Positions 11,706-23,934 of a stretch of 64,000 nt of DNA are shown one piece after another. The notes under the pieces were generated by a model. It saw only the letters and a list, made by a program, of their open reading frames with translations, was not told the DNA's origin and did not search any database. The stretch comes from Ascidia mentula (taxonomy: Eukaryota > Chordata > Ascidiacea > Phlebobranchia > Ascidiidae). Each line of letters starts with the position of its first letter. Position 1 is the first letter of the stretch. The translations under genes were made by a program, and so were the position numbers. The stretch is taken from positions 18,862,001-18,926,000 of the forward strand of contig OX387201.1 in NCBI GenBank assembly GCA_947561715.1. The letters are read 5' to 3'.

Positions 11706-11718
11706 TAACAATATGGGC

Positions 11719-11752
<34 letters not shown>

Positions 11753-11764
11753 ACAATATGGGCC
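11706..11764. mobile_element. Poly(A)-only insertion with target-site duplication
   Basis: A run of 31 A is flanked on both sides by TAACAATATGGGCC (11706-11719 and 11751-11764). The orthologous position in repeat copy 2 (45152-45165) has that 14-mer once and no A-run: an empty site. This is the footprint expected from target-primed reverse transcription that copied only a poly(A) tail, with a 14-16 bp duplication. Confidence 0.8.
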
Positions 11765-12561
11765 AGTCTATTTATACTCAGAATTATGATCAAATCAACG
11801 TACTATTATTCAATCTTCAAGTTGGCAAAAGCACGCCACATAGCGATTGCCTACATTTTGCTTTCCTTTCTGCTAGGTGGCAGTATAGTACCATAGTAAC
11901 AATTCTAAAAGTTACTATGTTATGGGACTAACAACGCAAATCAACCTAAAGCACATGGGTTGGGACTCCACTCTTGAGGTTAGGTTACCATGGAGATTTA
12001 TATTACTTCATTTTTAACCATATTTTATTGTATTTGGAGTGTACATTAATAAAAGGATGTACGAATGTGTTTCAAATTGTGCGTTGCGTTGTGTCCGTTT
12101 CACTACCTATAGATGTAATTATGCAAATAGGCGGCCGACAGTGACTAACTTTGTGATAACTTTACAGTCAAAAAGAACACCTGTACTGAATATATCGCTC
12201 GGAAATACGAACTAAATACATGTAAAGGGAAGTGGGATGCTTTACTGTAATTTGTATTTCGATGCTAATTTCTCGCCAGTTAAAATAGTTGTTTTTCTTT
12301 AACTTTCTTAAATTCTTCGTTTATCCTTTCTTTTTAATCAAGGACTTATAACGTTAAAAAGACGCATGTTTGTTGTGTTAATCCGCCCTACATATGCGTC
12401 AACCTAAACGATCCTAAAAAGGTAAAACGTACCTTCCCCTGGCATCGATTTAGGATAAAAAGAACGACGCAAAAGCACAATCTCTTAAACGCGGATTAGG
12501 CTAACGTCTGGTTTGAGAATGTTACTCTTCATACGCTACACAGCTAACCGTGTCGAAAAGT

Positions 12562-13132
12562 CGTATAGGCCGCATCTCACAATTAAATCCTAAAAATTGA
12601 GTTTTAGAAGTCATTTGTCATTCTGCACCTGGTTAAAGTTTCTCTTGTTTGCCAAAAACAATTGCCGGGTCTGATGACTCATGAAGGGGGACTACTATTG
12701 TTGAACAGAAAAAAATTGATTGCAGCTGCATTAAAACAGCACATTGGGGGGTTTTGCAAAGGCTAACTGCTAAAGTACAAACAGCCCCGGTGGGCACCCA
12801 AGACAGTTGCAAGACATCTAATTCTCAATGAATTGTGTAGAGGAGGGTTGGTGGCTTCACTTAATCGCAAATGGAGGGTACTTTCTGCGATTCATTTTTT
12901 CACAAAACAAACCTACACCTTTTTCTGCTTTTTTGGCCAAAATAATGGCCAACAGAGGGTCAAAATGCCCCCGGGGGAGCAGTTAAAGTAGTTATTTCGA
13001 TTATAAATTTGGCCAGAATTTCTAGGCAAGGGTCGGCACTAACAGAAAATCACAAATTGAACATACTTTCTGTGATTCATTTTTTCACAAAATCAACCTT
13101 TTCCATAGAAATACAGAGATGCGGCCTATACG
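12562..13132. mobile_element. 571-bp candidate inverted-repeat element
   Basis: A perfect 17-bp inverted repeat, CGTATAGGCCGCATCTC, bounds the segment (12562-12578 and 13116-13132). Inside are two about 50-bp direct repeats (near 12872 and 13048; both contain GATTCATTTTTTCACAAAA) and G/C-runs unlike the surrounding AT-rich DNA. No open frame and no clear target duplication. It is absent from the homologous region of the 15-17 kb units. Confidence 0.55.
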
Positions 13133-13449
13133 CCATGGAGTTTCTTGAAGAAAATTTGTAATGAAGCAAAAGTTTTGTGACATACAGCGCTCAACCAAAA
13201 TGCATAAATAAACTTGCATATCACTAGTAAGGTCACTTTAGAGAACATTTCAAATATGACGAACCATTTCAAATTCTGAACAAAAAATTTATTACAAAAT
13301 TCAAGTACACATTAGGGTGTGTACCTAATTCAAATTTCCTATCAACGTAATTTTTAGAGAAGTTAAGAATTTCAAATCAAATTTGAGCATCACTTGCTCA
13401 TGATATTCCATAGGCTTAGAATAAAAATTAAAAAAAAATATATTTACAT

Positions 13450-16400
13450 TTTTGTGAAAATGACAAAAATTATTTGGCCGAAATGAAACTTTTGGTGAAA
13501 CAAGCTAAAACATAATTGGATGGCTCACTAAGACGCTAAGCAAAACAACAGAATAAACAAATAAAAAATAAAGCACAACTGTTACACATACATCAATAAA
13601 AAAGTGCATCGCTGTTCAATAAAAAAAGAAATAGTAATGTGCTCTTCGGCAATAACAAATTGAAAACCATAGTAAAAATGTGGAATTACAACAAAATTGA
13701 ATGATTAATCCAGTGCTGCTTCTACATAAATCACAAAACTTTGTTCAAGTTTACTCAAAAACGAATTTCTACATCGCTTTAGTTTCATTCAAAGGAAGCT
13801 AAAGACTTCCATGGATCGTTTGTGAGGTCGATGGGGGCAAGTTCTGGTGTTTGCGCTGATTCTCCGACTCGCACACACTCATCGATGTCATCGTCATCAA
13901 AATGAAATGAGGAAGCGTGAATTGAACAATCACTCATCGCTGACTCTGCATGAGGACTCAATGTCTCAATCCCACTATCTTGTGGTGCAATTGGATTGTT
14001 TAAAGGAGCCATAACCAGATATTCCCTCGCATATGGTTTGGAAGCTTCATTATTTTCACATGGAACTCTTCGGGCAATTTGTAGTCGAAGATTTTCATCT
14101 GCATATTTGGACTTTTTCTTGGGCAATAACTCCTTTAGTTGAGCATTTTGTTCTACTGATTCGCCATCATCTGCAGCCATATAACTTTCAGTATTTTCGA
14201 CTGGCTGGCGTTGACTTTGAGGTTTCTCAGCAGCAATTGGAACTTCTGTAACTGGAGTATTCGGTGCTAGAAATTTTTGTGGGTTTCTCTCCACTGAAAT
14301 AAACAGTGGAGGTGGAGGTGCAACACTTAACATATTCACCATAAGCAGTTCGTCACTGCTGCGCTGCTCACTTGGCGACGCTTCTATTTCAAATGTTGTT
14401 GGCAATTTTGCTTCGTACCAATTTGGATTATCCTTCACCAGTTGACACATTTTATCAATTCGAGTCTTTAAAGCAAGGCCATAGTTGTTTATGTTTTGGT
14501 CGAAGTAGTTTTGGGGTTCCACTTTGTTCAGCTTTATGCATGCCCCAGGTTGAAACATTTCTCTGTCCATGAGGCGAAAGTAAAGCTCTTTGAACTGCTG
14601 CATGAGCCGATAATGGCAGAAAGTGATATCACGGAACTTTTCGGGGATGTCCTTTTCAGAACAGTAGTCAAAAAAGGTGAAAAAGTATTTTCCTTTATTC
14701 TTTGCAAACATAAGATCTTTTTGAATTTGCTTCAAGATGGGAGTGAACAAATCCTGTTGCTCTGTTTTATAATCACCTTTATTAAAACTAGTCCACCTTT
14801 CAAATGCCTTTGGTGACCACACAACAATCAACTTATCTGATTCTGTTACTGCTTTGTCAATCCAAGTTGAGGCATCCTTGTAAATATTCTCTTGCTCCCA
14901 CAGTTCAAACACTACTTTGAATCCAAGGTCATTTTGCAGAAAGGATGCAAATGCATTAAGAACATCAGAGTGCATTTTATGATCTTCAACAAATGTTATG
15001 CAGACGGTTCTTACTTCTTTTGTTGTTTGACATTCCACCACTATTTCATAGTTTCGGATTTTGGTAATTTTGTCGTCAGTGGGAACTGCAGGCTCTTCTT
15101 TTTTCTCATAACAAGACGACACGACAAATTGTTTTACTTTTCTTCGTTTGATAAAAATGAAGAAACCAACAGTGATTGCCAATCCCAATACGGCACACAA
15201 GGCAATTATGATGGGAAGTGGACTTGAATCTTCTTGGCATTTAAACTTAATATATGAAGCTAACTGGAGGGTACTGCTATTAGAACCTCTTAACATAACT
15301 GATATATTTGCCTTAATGTCAAAATTTTCAGGCAAAACCAAAGAAGTACCATTGCCTGATAGGGGTAAGTCATGTAATGCCTCTTCCATTTCACAAAGAT
15401 TAAAACTTGATCTGTACTTCTCAGCATAACAAAGGATGATGTCTGCAGTGATTCCATGACCTTTTGGGACATTGTAGTCAATCAACATGGTTCTATTGGG
15501 ACACACATATTGCTTGACTCGAAACCTTAATAATCTTTCATCAATGCATTCTTGAACATTAGCCATACGCTTGTCACTACATCCAGGTATATTTATGATC
15601 CATTTCAATGCACTTTTTTTCAATGGGCCAGACTCAGGCAAGCTAGCAATGAAAAATTTGAGTCTTGACCCAGGTTTTATGTAATCTGAAGGTTCAGTGC
15701 CATAACAGTCATAATAAAATTTGGCAAATACGTGAAGGTTGAATTCCATGACAGTGTGTATACAGTAGTACATCTCCTTCAGTACATTGCCACTATTATT
15801 AAGTATTGCAAAGTAATATCCTTGTAGATTTACCACAGAACCTTCATGTGCTCTCTTCCATGTAAAATTAAGGGCAATTCGGTTGACGGCATTACTTGGA
15901 TAAAGATACCAGGCTTCAGCATTTTTGGAATCTTTCTTTGGCGGACTTGGTGGGCTGGATATATTTGAAAAGGCATTACACTGCTTTGTCTCCATAGTAC
16001 AAGAAATTGGGTGCAGGGTATTGACATTAGGCCTAGTATGTGATGAGATAGTGGAGCAGTTCTTAATGCATTCGGGTACAGCAGCAACCAAGGCAGCACT
16101 GGTTACAAGCAAGAAGCAATAGTACCAGGCAGGTTTCTGCACTCATGGTTTTCTGTTGGAAATAACCACTAATGTATAAAAACTGTTTTATCCTGAAAAT
16201 AACAAGTCACTGTATTTGCGTTCTCACAAGAATATCTACAACATATTAATTTTTGGTGTGACGCCATAACCAACTTTATCCCACCATCATTATGATGTAA
16301 TTTGGGGTTTCCCCGATTTTAAGAAAATAGATACGTTCTACCAGAGACTAATAAGTAGAGACTGAACACTGCGCACGTACCAACGACACAAATAATCTTA

Positions 16401-17060
16401 TTGCTCTGTCAATACACAACGTATGAAATTATAACTTTACAAAATTGTTAAACATAATAAACTTGATTTTTTAAAATTTAAATCTGATATAAAATCAATC
16501 TTATTCTTTTTTAAATGATAAAGGTGTTTTGCGAAAACATTCAGATAGGTTCCGCTTGAATGCACCTGGTAACTTCGCGGCAGTTTTAATGAAAATGCAT
16601 GGGAGAAAGTGGGGTACTCGTATGTTTTTTCGCATTTGGGTGATTTGTCGGCCTTTTGATTTAGTTCTGGGCTCTGGTGCAACTACTAGAATACTTCTGC
16701 AAACATATTGTGACAAAATATACTTAGTAGTCTCTGGTTCTACTAGATCCCATTTTTCTAAACATGCTGGCGGCAAACAAACAACTGCATTTTTCACAGC
16801 GGTTCACTTTCGACAAACCGAGACATCAGCTAAAGAGGGGAATTGCATCATATGTTTTGCGTAAAAGCATCCAGTTGGAGTAATTGCGTTCATGCTCCAA
16901 CTACAAAATATATGTATACATTTATTGAATATACAAATAGAAGTTTGTGTTTTAAAAAAGGACTTTTGTTTGAATGTTTTGTCTATGCCCGTGGCAATTT
17001 TAATTACCTTTTTGTCTAGCGGCTAGCCTATACTTTTTCTTCATTTCCGTTGTAGATTTT
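13450..17060 (-). repeat. Tandem duplication block, copy 2 (IL-17R-like gene with flanks)
   Basis: Partner of 5355-9060. Its 3' part (about 13440-14185) was copied again and appears at 47045-47811 and 62065-62834, so this copy, not copy A, is closest to the source of the later tail fragments: all three end LASFE and share the same flank. Confidence 0.85.
13785..16140 (-). CDS. IL-17 receptor-like protein with SEFIR domain (copy B; start disrupted)
   Basis: Open frame of about 784 codons closely matching copy A through ectodomain, transmembrane helix, SEFIR domain (FELWEQENIYKDAST, VVWSPKAFERW) and tail. It ends LASFE instead of QHETEAV and lacks the juxtamembrane VPNEP repeat. The start is the problem: the ATG equivalent to copy A's lies at 16145, but a 7-nt insertion (AAGAAGC on the plus strand, near 16110) within the signal-peptide codons puts it out of frame with the rest. 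Reading upstream in the long frame meets TGA just before 16142, and the first in-frame ATG (METKQC) lies past the signal sequence. As it stands it would not be secreted normally, unless an unseen upstream exon is used. Body conserved, so decay is recent or rescued. Confidence 0.8.
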
Positions 17061-18205
17061 CAGTTGTAAGCAATATGTCAAAGAGTTTAGATTCCCGAAA
17101 AAATGGTAAGAGTAGCTGCTGGTTTAATTAGCTTCGCAGGAGAAATTTGCAGCAACGTCGGTAATTAACAAACTCTTGAACCAAATAATATCTCCATCAG
17201 TTAACTGGATTGTCAAGTGCCGCATGTATTAGAAAATATATTTATAACAGCCTGAATTTTGTACTGCGTCATAAAAAATACCTAACGATTATACAAGTGT
17301 GGAAATTATTGTTTATAGGACATTACTGTGCAACTACGAATCAAGGTTTCAACAGAGCAACATGCTCAAGTGTTAAATTCACAAACTAATTTTTACTCGT
17401 CTTTTTGTAATGTTTAAAGTTTCGTTTTAGAGTCTATAGCGTTGTTTTAAACAGTTTAATAGTTTTTGCAATATTACAAACGACGACAAACTGGTAAACG
17501 CAAAGTGGGCCCCCAAATTATCCGCTTCGCTACTGTTCAAATGCAAACAATACGACAATTCAAGCGACCACAGCGGGTGTGAAGTTAACGGCACATAGCA
17601 CTTGTATACTGGAGGCGCCCAAATACTCGAAGTTCGCCTTTTGTCCTAAGCTCTTTGGAACTAAACCATCAATAAATTCGCCGATAAGTGATACCTAGAG
17701 AAACATATTGTAAATACTCGACGAAGTTAAAACGTTTTTCTCTGTTTGATCCATTCTTGTTCATTCAGTGGAATTAGTGCAATATTTTGATCTTTTCGTG
17801 TGCCGCGAAATATTATACCGAAAGTGTTGTAGACTACCACTGCTACAATTGTCGTTTTCCTCCATGAAGCTAAATGTGAATGAACAACTTTCGGAACCAT
17901 GAGCAGCCACGAATCAAATCATCAAGTGAAGTTTGTGTGCCGCAAAACGAATTAGGAGAATCCAAGTATACCTGAACTACAGCCGTGTGCGCAAAACGAA
18001 GGTCGCAGCGATTATAAAAATGATTCCCTCTTAGCTGAAACATTTCTCTACTAGTTAGCAATTTTTTATGCTTAAAAAAATTATTAAATTTCCGCTGTTT
18101 CCGGCTCTATGAATTAAAAGAACGAAAATTATAAAACAATCATTTATAGCTTAGGATTTTTTATCATTACGACTTAGGATTATTTATCATTTTCTGCAGT
18201 GCAAA
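17061..18205. other. 1.1 kb without a recognisable gene
   Basis: AT-rich single-copy DNA; longest frames are about 60 codons and unremarkable. It separates the receptor flank from the transposon remnant at 18206. Confidence 0.4.
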
Positions 18206-19066
18206 AAGAGTCGTGCATTTGATGAACTTGTCAAAGAAATGGGAGGTGATGAGCATCTTGCTTAACATTCGAAAGTGAGATGGCTATCTCGTGAAAGAGT
18301 GTTAGAGAAAGTGTGGAAACTGCGTCAGGAACTACTTGTCTGGTTTACTGGACGGGAAGATCGCGATACAATCTTTTTCCAAGAGTTGTTTTGGATTGCT
18401 AGACTAGACTAGCTCGTTGACATATTCAGTTTATTAAACATGCTGAATATCACTCTTCAAGGATCGATATATTCGAAGCCACCACCAAAATCAACTCGTT
18501 TAAGGTCTTGGTACAAAATTTGAAATAAGAAATCCACACGAATAAGAGGGGAAAAATCTAAAGAGTGACCTATATGTCAACAAGCATTCTTTAGTCGCGG
18601 AAAACAAGCGGAATTTTGGATTAAAGCACTCGACACCCCTTACGAGAAACTGGCAAAATTGACGCTCGAGGTTCTTGCAATAAATCCATCCACTTATTTA
18701 GCCGAAAAAGGGCTTTAGTGCTCTGGTGGATGTTAAAAACAAAAAGACGAGTTGCCTTCTTGGTGGGACAATAGATGACTTAATGCGCGGAACATTGGAG
18801 CAAGACATTGTCCCAAATTGGACTGAAATAGCAACAAGTATTCAGCAGCAGGCTATAGTCATTGATTTGATTAAACATTTCGAATAAATAAATGCCGATG
18901 TATGTTCCTTTATTCAAAACGTTTTCAAAATATTTTGTTATTTCTTGTCTGTTATTTTTCGTTGTTCTTTTAACTGGGAGTTCAAAAATTAAAAAATGTT
19001 AATGCTTGACTAGTTGTACGGATGAAAAAAAGTGCGGACAGTCTGTAAAAAAGTTGAAAAGCACTG
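18206..19066 (+). mobile_element. Dead hAT transposon (ZBED5/FAM200-like transposase)
   Basis: Translated fragments follow the order of a hAT transposase: KVRWLSRERVLEKVWKLRQE (18268-), DIFSLLNMLNITLQGS, then the C-terminal dimerisation region with FWIKALDTPYEKLAKLTLEV, YLAEKGLSALVDVKNKK and DIVPNWTEI. At least two in-frame stops and one frameshift interrupt it. The right end reads GTTGAAAAGCACTG, whose complement CAGTGCTTTTCAAC fits a hAT terminal repeat; it ends at 19066. The left terminal repeat was not found. Old and inactive. Confidence 0.8.
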
Positions 19067-19380
19067 GCCTAGAACAATCAAGCGTTTGAGGTTCTCTACA
19101 TTTACCCACATTCGGGCAGTTTTCCTTTTTTTGCCAGATTAATTGCTGGTGTTTGGCAACACATGAAGGATGACTACAAAATTGCTCAATTGTTAAACAA
19201 AGACGTTGCAGCTGATTCAAGGTAATGTACGGTCAGGATTGGTAAATGACTGAATGTTTTGTGGCGGGAAAACTCAGCTCTGTGGGAGCTGGTAAAGCAG
19301 TTCTAATAACAAAAGGCAATGTGCAGAAAAGTGTTGGGAGGCTAATACAAAATCACTAATGGACACAACTCTGAGATTCT

Positions 19381-20300
19381 ATGATCAGCAAAAGTATTAT
19401 TAATGTATTTTGCTTTTATTATCCAAATAAAATGACAATTCAAACGTTACTTTTGGAAACCATAACAGGAACGGTGTACAAACTGACACAACATCTAACT
19501 TGCGCCAATTGTGGAGTATACATAGCAACGTGTTGCACATATAAAGAAAAATATGTCGGCCAAACAAAACACAAATTTTCACTGGTCCGACTGGAACAGG
19601 GTAACAAGCGAAATCGGTAAGAGTGACAAAACAGTCCTTCTTCACCATCACACATCCAAACACGGTACTCTAGCTCGGTGCCCATCCAAAGAAACCTGCT
19701 TTTCAGTGACATTTGTTCAAGAACCGACGGCAAAGTCTTTGGATGTTTGTGAGACCAAATGGCTTCATGTGACGAAAGCATCTGTAACATTCAGAAAATG
19801 ATTTTACCGGGAATTAGATAATTTTTATTGCATTTCGATTTTACCTTTTACTAATTAATTCCATTTTTAGTCGCATTTATTGCTCCTGGTACACTTGTTT
19901 GTGCTTCAGGTTTTGGCAGTCACGTGTGAGCGTGCGGTTTTCTCCTTGTCTCCGCTACCCACTGCTTATAGGTTCGCTACCACACTGTGGTTCACTGTTT
20001 GTGCTTTGAGGTGGTGACGTAAAGAAAAGACTTCCAGTGGCAACGGTGTTTTGTGTGTATTTTATTGCTTTTATTATTACTATTACGCAATTTTTGCAGA
20101 AACTGACGATTCTCATGGCAACAAACATAAGCGAAATCGAATTTTACCAATAAAATTTACTGACGTAAATGGAAGGCTTAATTGTTGCTTCATTAAATAC
20201 AATTTTAAGATAAATATGTATCAATTATTAAACCACGAAATTAATGGAGTAAAATTTCTATATTTAAACTACAAAAACCATTGCACAAATTGATTTTTGT
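19381..20300 (+). mobile_element. Penelope-like retroelement 3' remnant with GIY-YIG endonuclease
   Basis: Translation near 19490-19570 gives CANCGVYIATC and KYVGQT, the two signature strands of a GIY-YIG nuclease, and the frame near 19630-19800 gives HHHTSKHG and a C-terminal ETKWLHV motif, as in the endonuclease end of Penelope-like elements. No reverse transcriptase is present, so this is a 5'-truncated, broken fossil. A hammerhead-like motif lies 0.3 kb downstream. A second copy at 23935 came with the locus duplication. Confidence 0.65.
20103..20136 (+). ncRNA. Hammerhead-like motif downstream of GIY-YIG remnant
   Basis: CTGACGA, a CTCATG...CATAAG imperfect stem, then GAAA. It lies after the endonuclease remnant and a pyrimidine/ATT-rich stretch. 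Its partner at 24615 has a perfect six-base CTTATG/CATAAG stem. Likely the tail motif of the retroelement; activity is doubtful. Confidence 0.4.
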
Positions 20301-20670
20301 CAGAAATCAACCACAAAATTATGTCTCATTTCCTAATTCGATTATTATTTCTATTTTTGTTATAATACCTCTAGTGGCACCGTTAAAGTTTATGTGTTGC
20401 TTAGTGACGCTTGGGAAAAATGTTGGAGTTTTTGTTTTTTGTTAAAAATCATTTATTTTTGAAATCACGAAAACAAAACACAAATAATTCGGGAACAGGA
20501 AATAGTTTTCGTGTTGAGATTCTGCTTCAATCCGGATCACTGGAATCTGGATCGGATGAGGGGAGGGAACTGTTCACCTTCAACCAAACCATAAACTATC
20601 GGCTGAAAAAAGTCACAAAAAGTTTTAATTTTATGAAATTCACAAATAAATGTTTTTATACAAATATAAA

Positions 20671-22985
20671 TTAAATCCTCACAGGGTTTTCCATATTAGC
20701 TCGTGCTTCTTTCACCATCTTAACCGACTCCGGATCCATTTTGCACCCATGCAGATACAACCACCACCCAACCTTCGGTAAAATCTCACAAATTTTTTTC
20801 CCGTCGTCTTTTCCGCGAAACTCGTTTCCATTCAGGTCGAGAAATCCCAACTATTTAAAATAAAAACATTGTTTGTTGAAAATATTTCTACACTTTTCTG
20901 AACCAGGAAGAAGCAACATTTTATCCCAAAACTATAACGATTCCGTGTTTTTTCTTTAAATAAATAAACTTTTGCGAAAAATGCCAGGGATTTGAAACAG
21001 AATCTTGGTTACAAAATAAATAAAAACACAAACAAACCTTTGGTTTCATTATTTTTATTGCCTCACAAATAATCGTTAAATCTTCGGAGTTCAGGTCGCA
21101 AAACCCCAGCCACAGCTCCAAATCGTTTCTTGTAACTTTTGGTAAAAATTCCGCCAAAACCTGAACGATTGAGTGAGGTCGGGTTGAGGAAAAAAACAAC
21201 TCCCGAGGACAAAACCTGGCGATTTTTTCTTGGTGGCATTTTTCGATTTCCTTCAAATCCAGAAACAGATCTGAAACAAAACAGGAGCAAGTTTATTAAA
21301 AAAGCAGATGTCTGGTTTCCAGTTTTAATAAAATCACTTAAACTAAAACTTACTTTATTCTTGCACAGAATTCTCCACGTTTAAGTCGGATTTAATCAAC
21401 AAAAGAACAAACAAATCAATCCAATATAAAACGTTTAAATTATCAGAAAATATATTAATTACACGACAGAAATAAACGCGTCTTTCCTCCACAACATTTA
21501 ATCACAACTAAAAAAACTGCATTGAGTGTTCGGTTCAAACAATGACTGTGTGACGTAACAAACCCACCCATTGTTACGCAAATAAATGTTGTGTTTACAA
21601 ACACGCATTAAACTGTTGGCATTCATATCATTTACTCACTCAGTAGATCGTATTTCTCGGGTTGAGATTGGAGATATCTTGAAAGTGCATCCAATAATTT
21701 CGCACGTTTGTCTGGAAAACAAGAAACAACAACATTTGCAATAAAACTGTTGACATGTATTTGGTAGGACGGTTTGTTTTTGCCTTTGTTTTCTAGAAAC
21801 ACAGCAACTGTTTCTTAAAACTGAGCGGAACCTGTGCATTAACAAGCTTTAATCCAATCTGTATTTATATCGTGTACTCACGCAGCACTCCATGATGCTT
21901 CGGATGCAAACGGAAAAATCTTGAAAGTGCATCCAATAATTTACCACTGTTGCCTGAAAAATCAAACACATTTTTAGGAAAAATAGAATTGTGGACATGA
22001 ATTTTTCTTTACAAATTACTTTTACTTAATGTTTTTGCATCCAAATGTAATTATCATTTCTGTTGAGGTCTGTATTCAAGCTTTACGTGCATTAATATGT
22101 GGTTCTATGGTACTGACTTATGTGGATGGAAAGACATGATCTTATTTTGGTGACACAACATAAGTGTAAAAATGTGAGCAACATTGGTCTGCATACCTGT
22201 TTGCTGACTCCCAGAATCTGTGACGTTGCCAACAGAAGTAGCATCACACTTAGACTCATAACCAGCCTCAGCGTTGTCACTTCTTGTAGCTGTATAGAAA
22301 ACAAATATATGAACCTAGCAAATGTAATTGATGTAACAATGGTTTTGACTGCTTTACTTACCACTTGTCTCTCCAAGCAAAAGGCCATAAGTAAACCGTC
22401 GCGTCATAGCCCAGTGTGCGTTTCTAACCAATTCTTTCAGAATTTGGTCAAATTCTTTATCTGGCATGAAGAAGGAAATGTAGTAAGCCCCGAGGAATTC
22501 CTGCAGAGTTTCATGTGAGTAGTAAAAAATTGCTTCGGCACCATCAAAAACTTTTCGCTGTGGTAGCCAGGAATACTTGGGTAGTTTGATTATAATATTT
22601 TGTACTTTGATATAATCAAGACCCACTTCAGAGAGGTCTGTATGGGTAAACACAACAGTTTTACGAGCCTTTCCATTATACGCCATTTGGCCAAGGGCTT
22701 TTATCACAAAGTTTGTATCCTTGTCCTTCGTATGTTCTGACACATCAAGTTGTTGCAAAACAGCATTAAATATGTTGGTAATTGTGCCACAACTGTTTTT
22801 GTCACCAAACAAACTGGCATAAAAAAACAAATTGCAAAAGTAATGGATTGCGACAAAAATTTAGCACTTCTGCAGATTCAGTTTCAAGTTTTGTCCACAG
22901 TTCACTTGCTTTTTCACCACCATAAAAATAAAAAAGCTTTTTCATGTTTTCTGCAGAGAAATCATGGGCATTAATGATGGATCTC
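20671..22985 (-). pseudogene. NLR gene fragment: C-terminal half of NACHT plus LRR exons
   Basis: Exons recognised by splice sites and by match to the intact neighbour: NACHT 3' part about 22369-22985, linker about 22195-22292, two 72-nt exons (21882-21953 and 21640-21711, both phase 1-1), LRR exon 21038-21270, and last exon 20671-20850 with stop. The LRR part reads LELWLGFCDLNSEDL and LGFLDLNGNEFRGKDDGKK. The nucleotide-binding half (Walker A/B) is missing: homology to the neighbour stops at 22985, exactly where the duplicated hAT segment begins. One extra T in a T-run near 22825 shifts the NACHT frame, and a second shift is likely near 22970. Without P-loop and start it is probably a pseudogene, although the 3' exons remain open. 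Confidence 0.75.
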
Positions 22986-22987
22986 GT

Positions 22988-23564
22988 TTAAGGTCTCGTT
23001 TAAGGTCTTGGTACAAAATTTGAAATAAGAAATCCACACGAATAAGAGGAGAAAAATCTAAAGAGTGACCTATGTCAACAAGCATTCTTTAGTCGCGGAA
23101 AACAAGCGGAATTTTGGATTAAAGCACTCGACACCCCTCACGAGAAACTGGCAAAATTGACGCTCGAGGTTCTTGTAATAAATCCATCCACTTATTTAGC
23201 CGAAAAAGGGCTTTAGTGCTCTGGTGGATGTTAAAAACAAAAAGACGAGTTGCCTTCTTGGTGGGACAATAGATGACTTAATGCGCGGAACATTGGAGCA
23301 AGACATTGTCCCAAATTGGACTGAAATAGCAACAAGTATTCAGCAGCAGGCTATAGTCATTGATTTGATTAAACATTTCGAATAAATAAATGCCGATGTA
23401 TGTTCCTTTATTCAAAACGTTTTCAAAATATTTTGTTATTTCTTGTCTGTTATTTTTCGTTGTTCTTTTAACTGGGAGTTCAAAAATTAAAAAATGTTAA
23501 TGCTTGACTAGTTGTGCGGATGAAAAAAAGTGCGGACAGTCTGTAAAAAAGTTGAAAAGCACTG
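22988..23564 (+). mobile_element. 3' half of the dead hAT transposon (duplicate)
   Basis: Same C-terminal transposase fragment and right terminal repeat as 18492-19066, carried along by the locus duplication; the 5' half of the element is absent here. Confidence 0.8.
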
Positions 23565-23934
23565 GCCGAGAGCAATCGAGCGTTTGAGGTTCTCTACATT
23601 TACCCACATTCGGGCAGTTTTCCTTTTTTTGCCAGATTAATTGCTGGTGTTTGGCAACACATGAAGGCTAACTACAAAATTGCTCAATTGTTAAACGAAG
23701 ACGTTACAGCTGATTCAAGGTAATGTACGGTCAGGAATGGTGAATGACCTGAATGTTTTGTGGCGGGAAAACTCAGCTCTGTGGGAGCTGGTAAAGCAGT
23801 TCTAATAACAAGGCAATGTGCAGAAAAGTGTTTGGAGTCTAATACAAAATCACTAATGGGCACAACCCTGAGATTCCAAGATCAGCAAAAAGATTATTAA
23901 TGTATTTTGCTTTTATTATCCAAATAAAATGACA

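Larger units (their letters stand above)
9688..12278 (+). repeat. Composite repeat element R, copy 1 (largest)
   Basis: Present three times: here (2.6 kb), at 43743-45679 (1.9 kb) and at 60733-61525 (0.8 kb). All copies share the left edge TTCGTTGCACAAAGA and the right edge around TTCGATGCTRATTTCTCRCCA; sequences outside differ between this copy and the other two. The size differences come mainly from minisatellite copy number and a 1.15 kb internal deletion in the third copy. No terminal inverted repeats, no coding potential. It holds a hammerhead-like motif and a pair of CRE-like sites. It may be a non-autonomous mobile element or a segment moved by duplication; the sequence does not decide. 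Confidence 0.75.
18492..21770. repeat. NLR-locus duplication, copy 1
   Basis: 3.3 kb closely matching 22988-26285. It contains the 3' half of the hAT relic, the Penelope-like remnant and the last three NLR exons. The left edge is at the CTCGTTTAAGGTC motif; the right edge falls in the intron upstream of a 72-nt exon. Confidence 0.9.
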
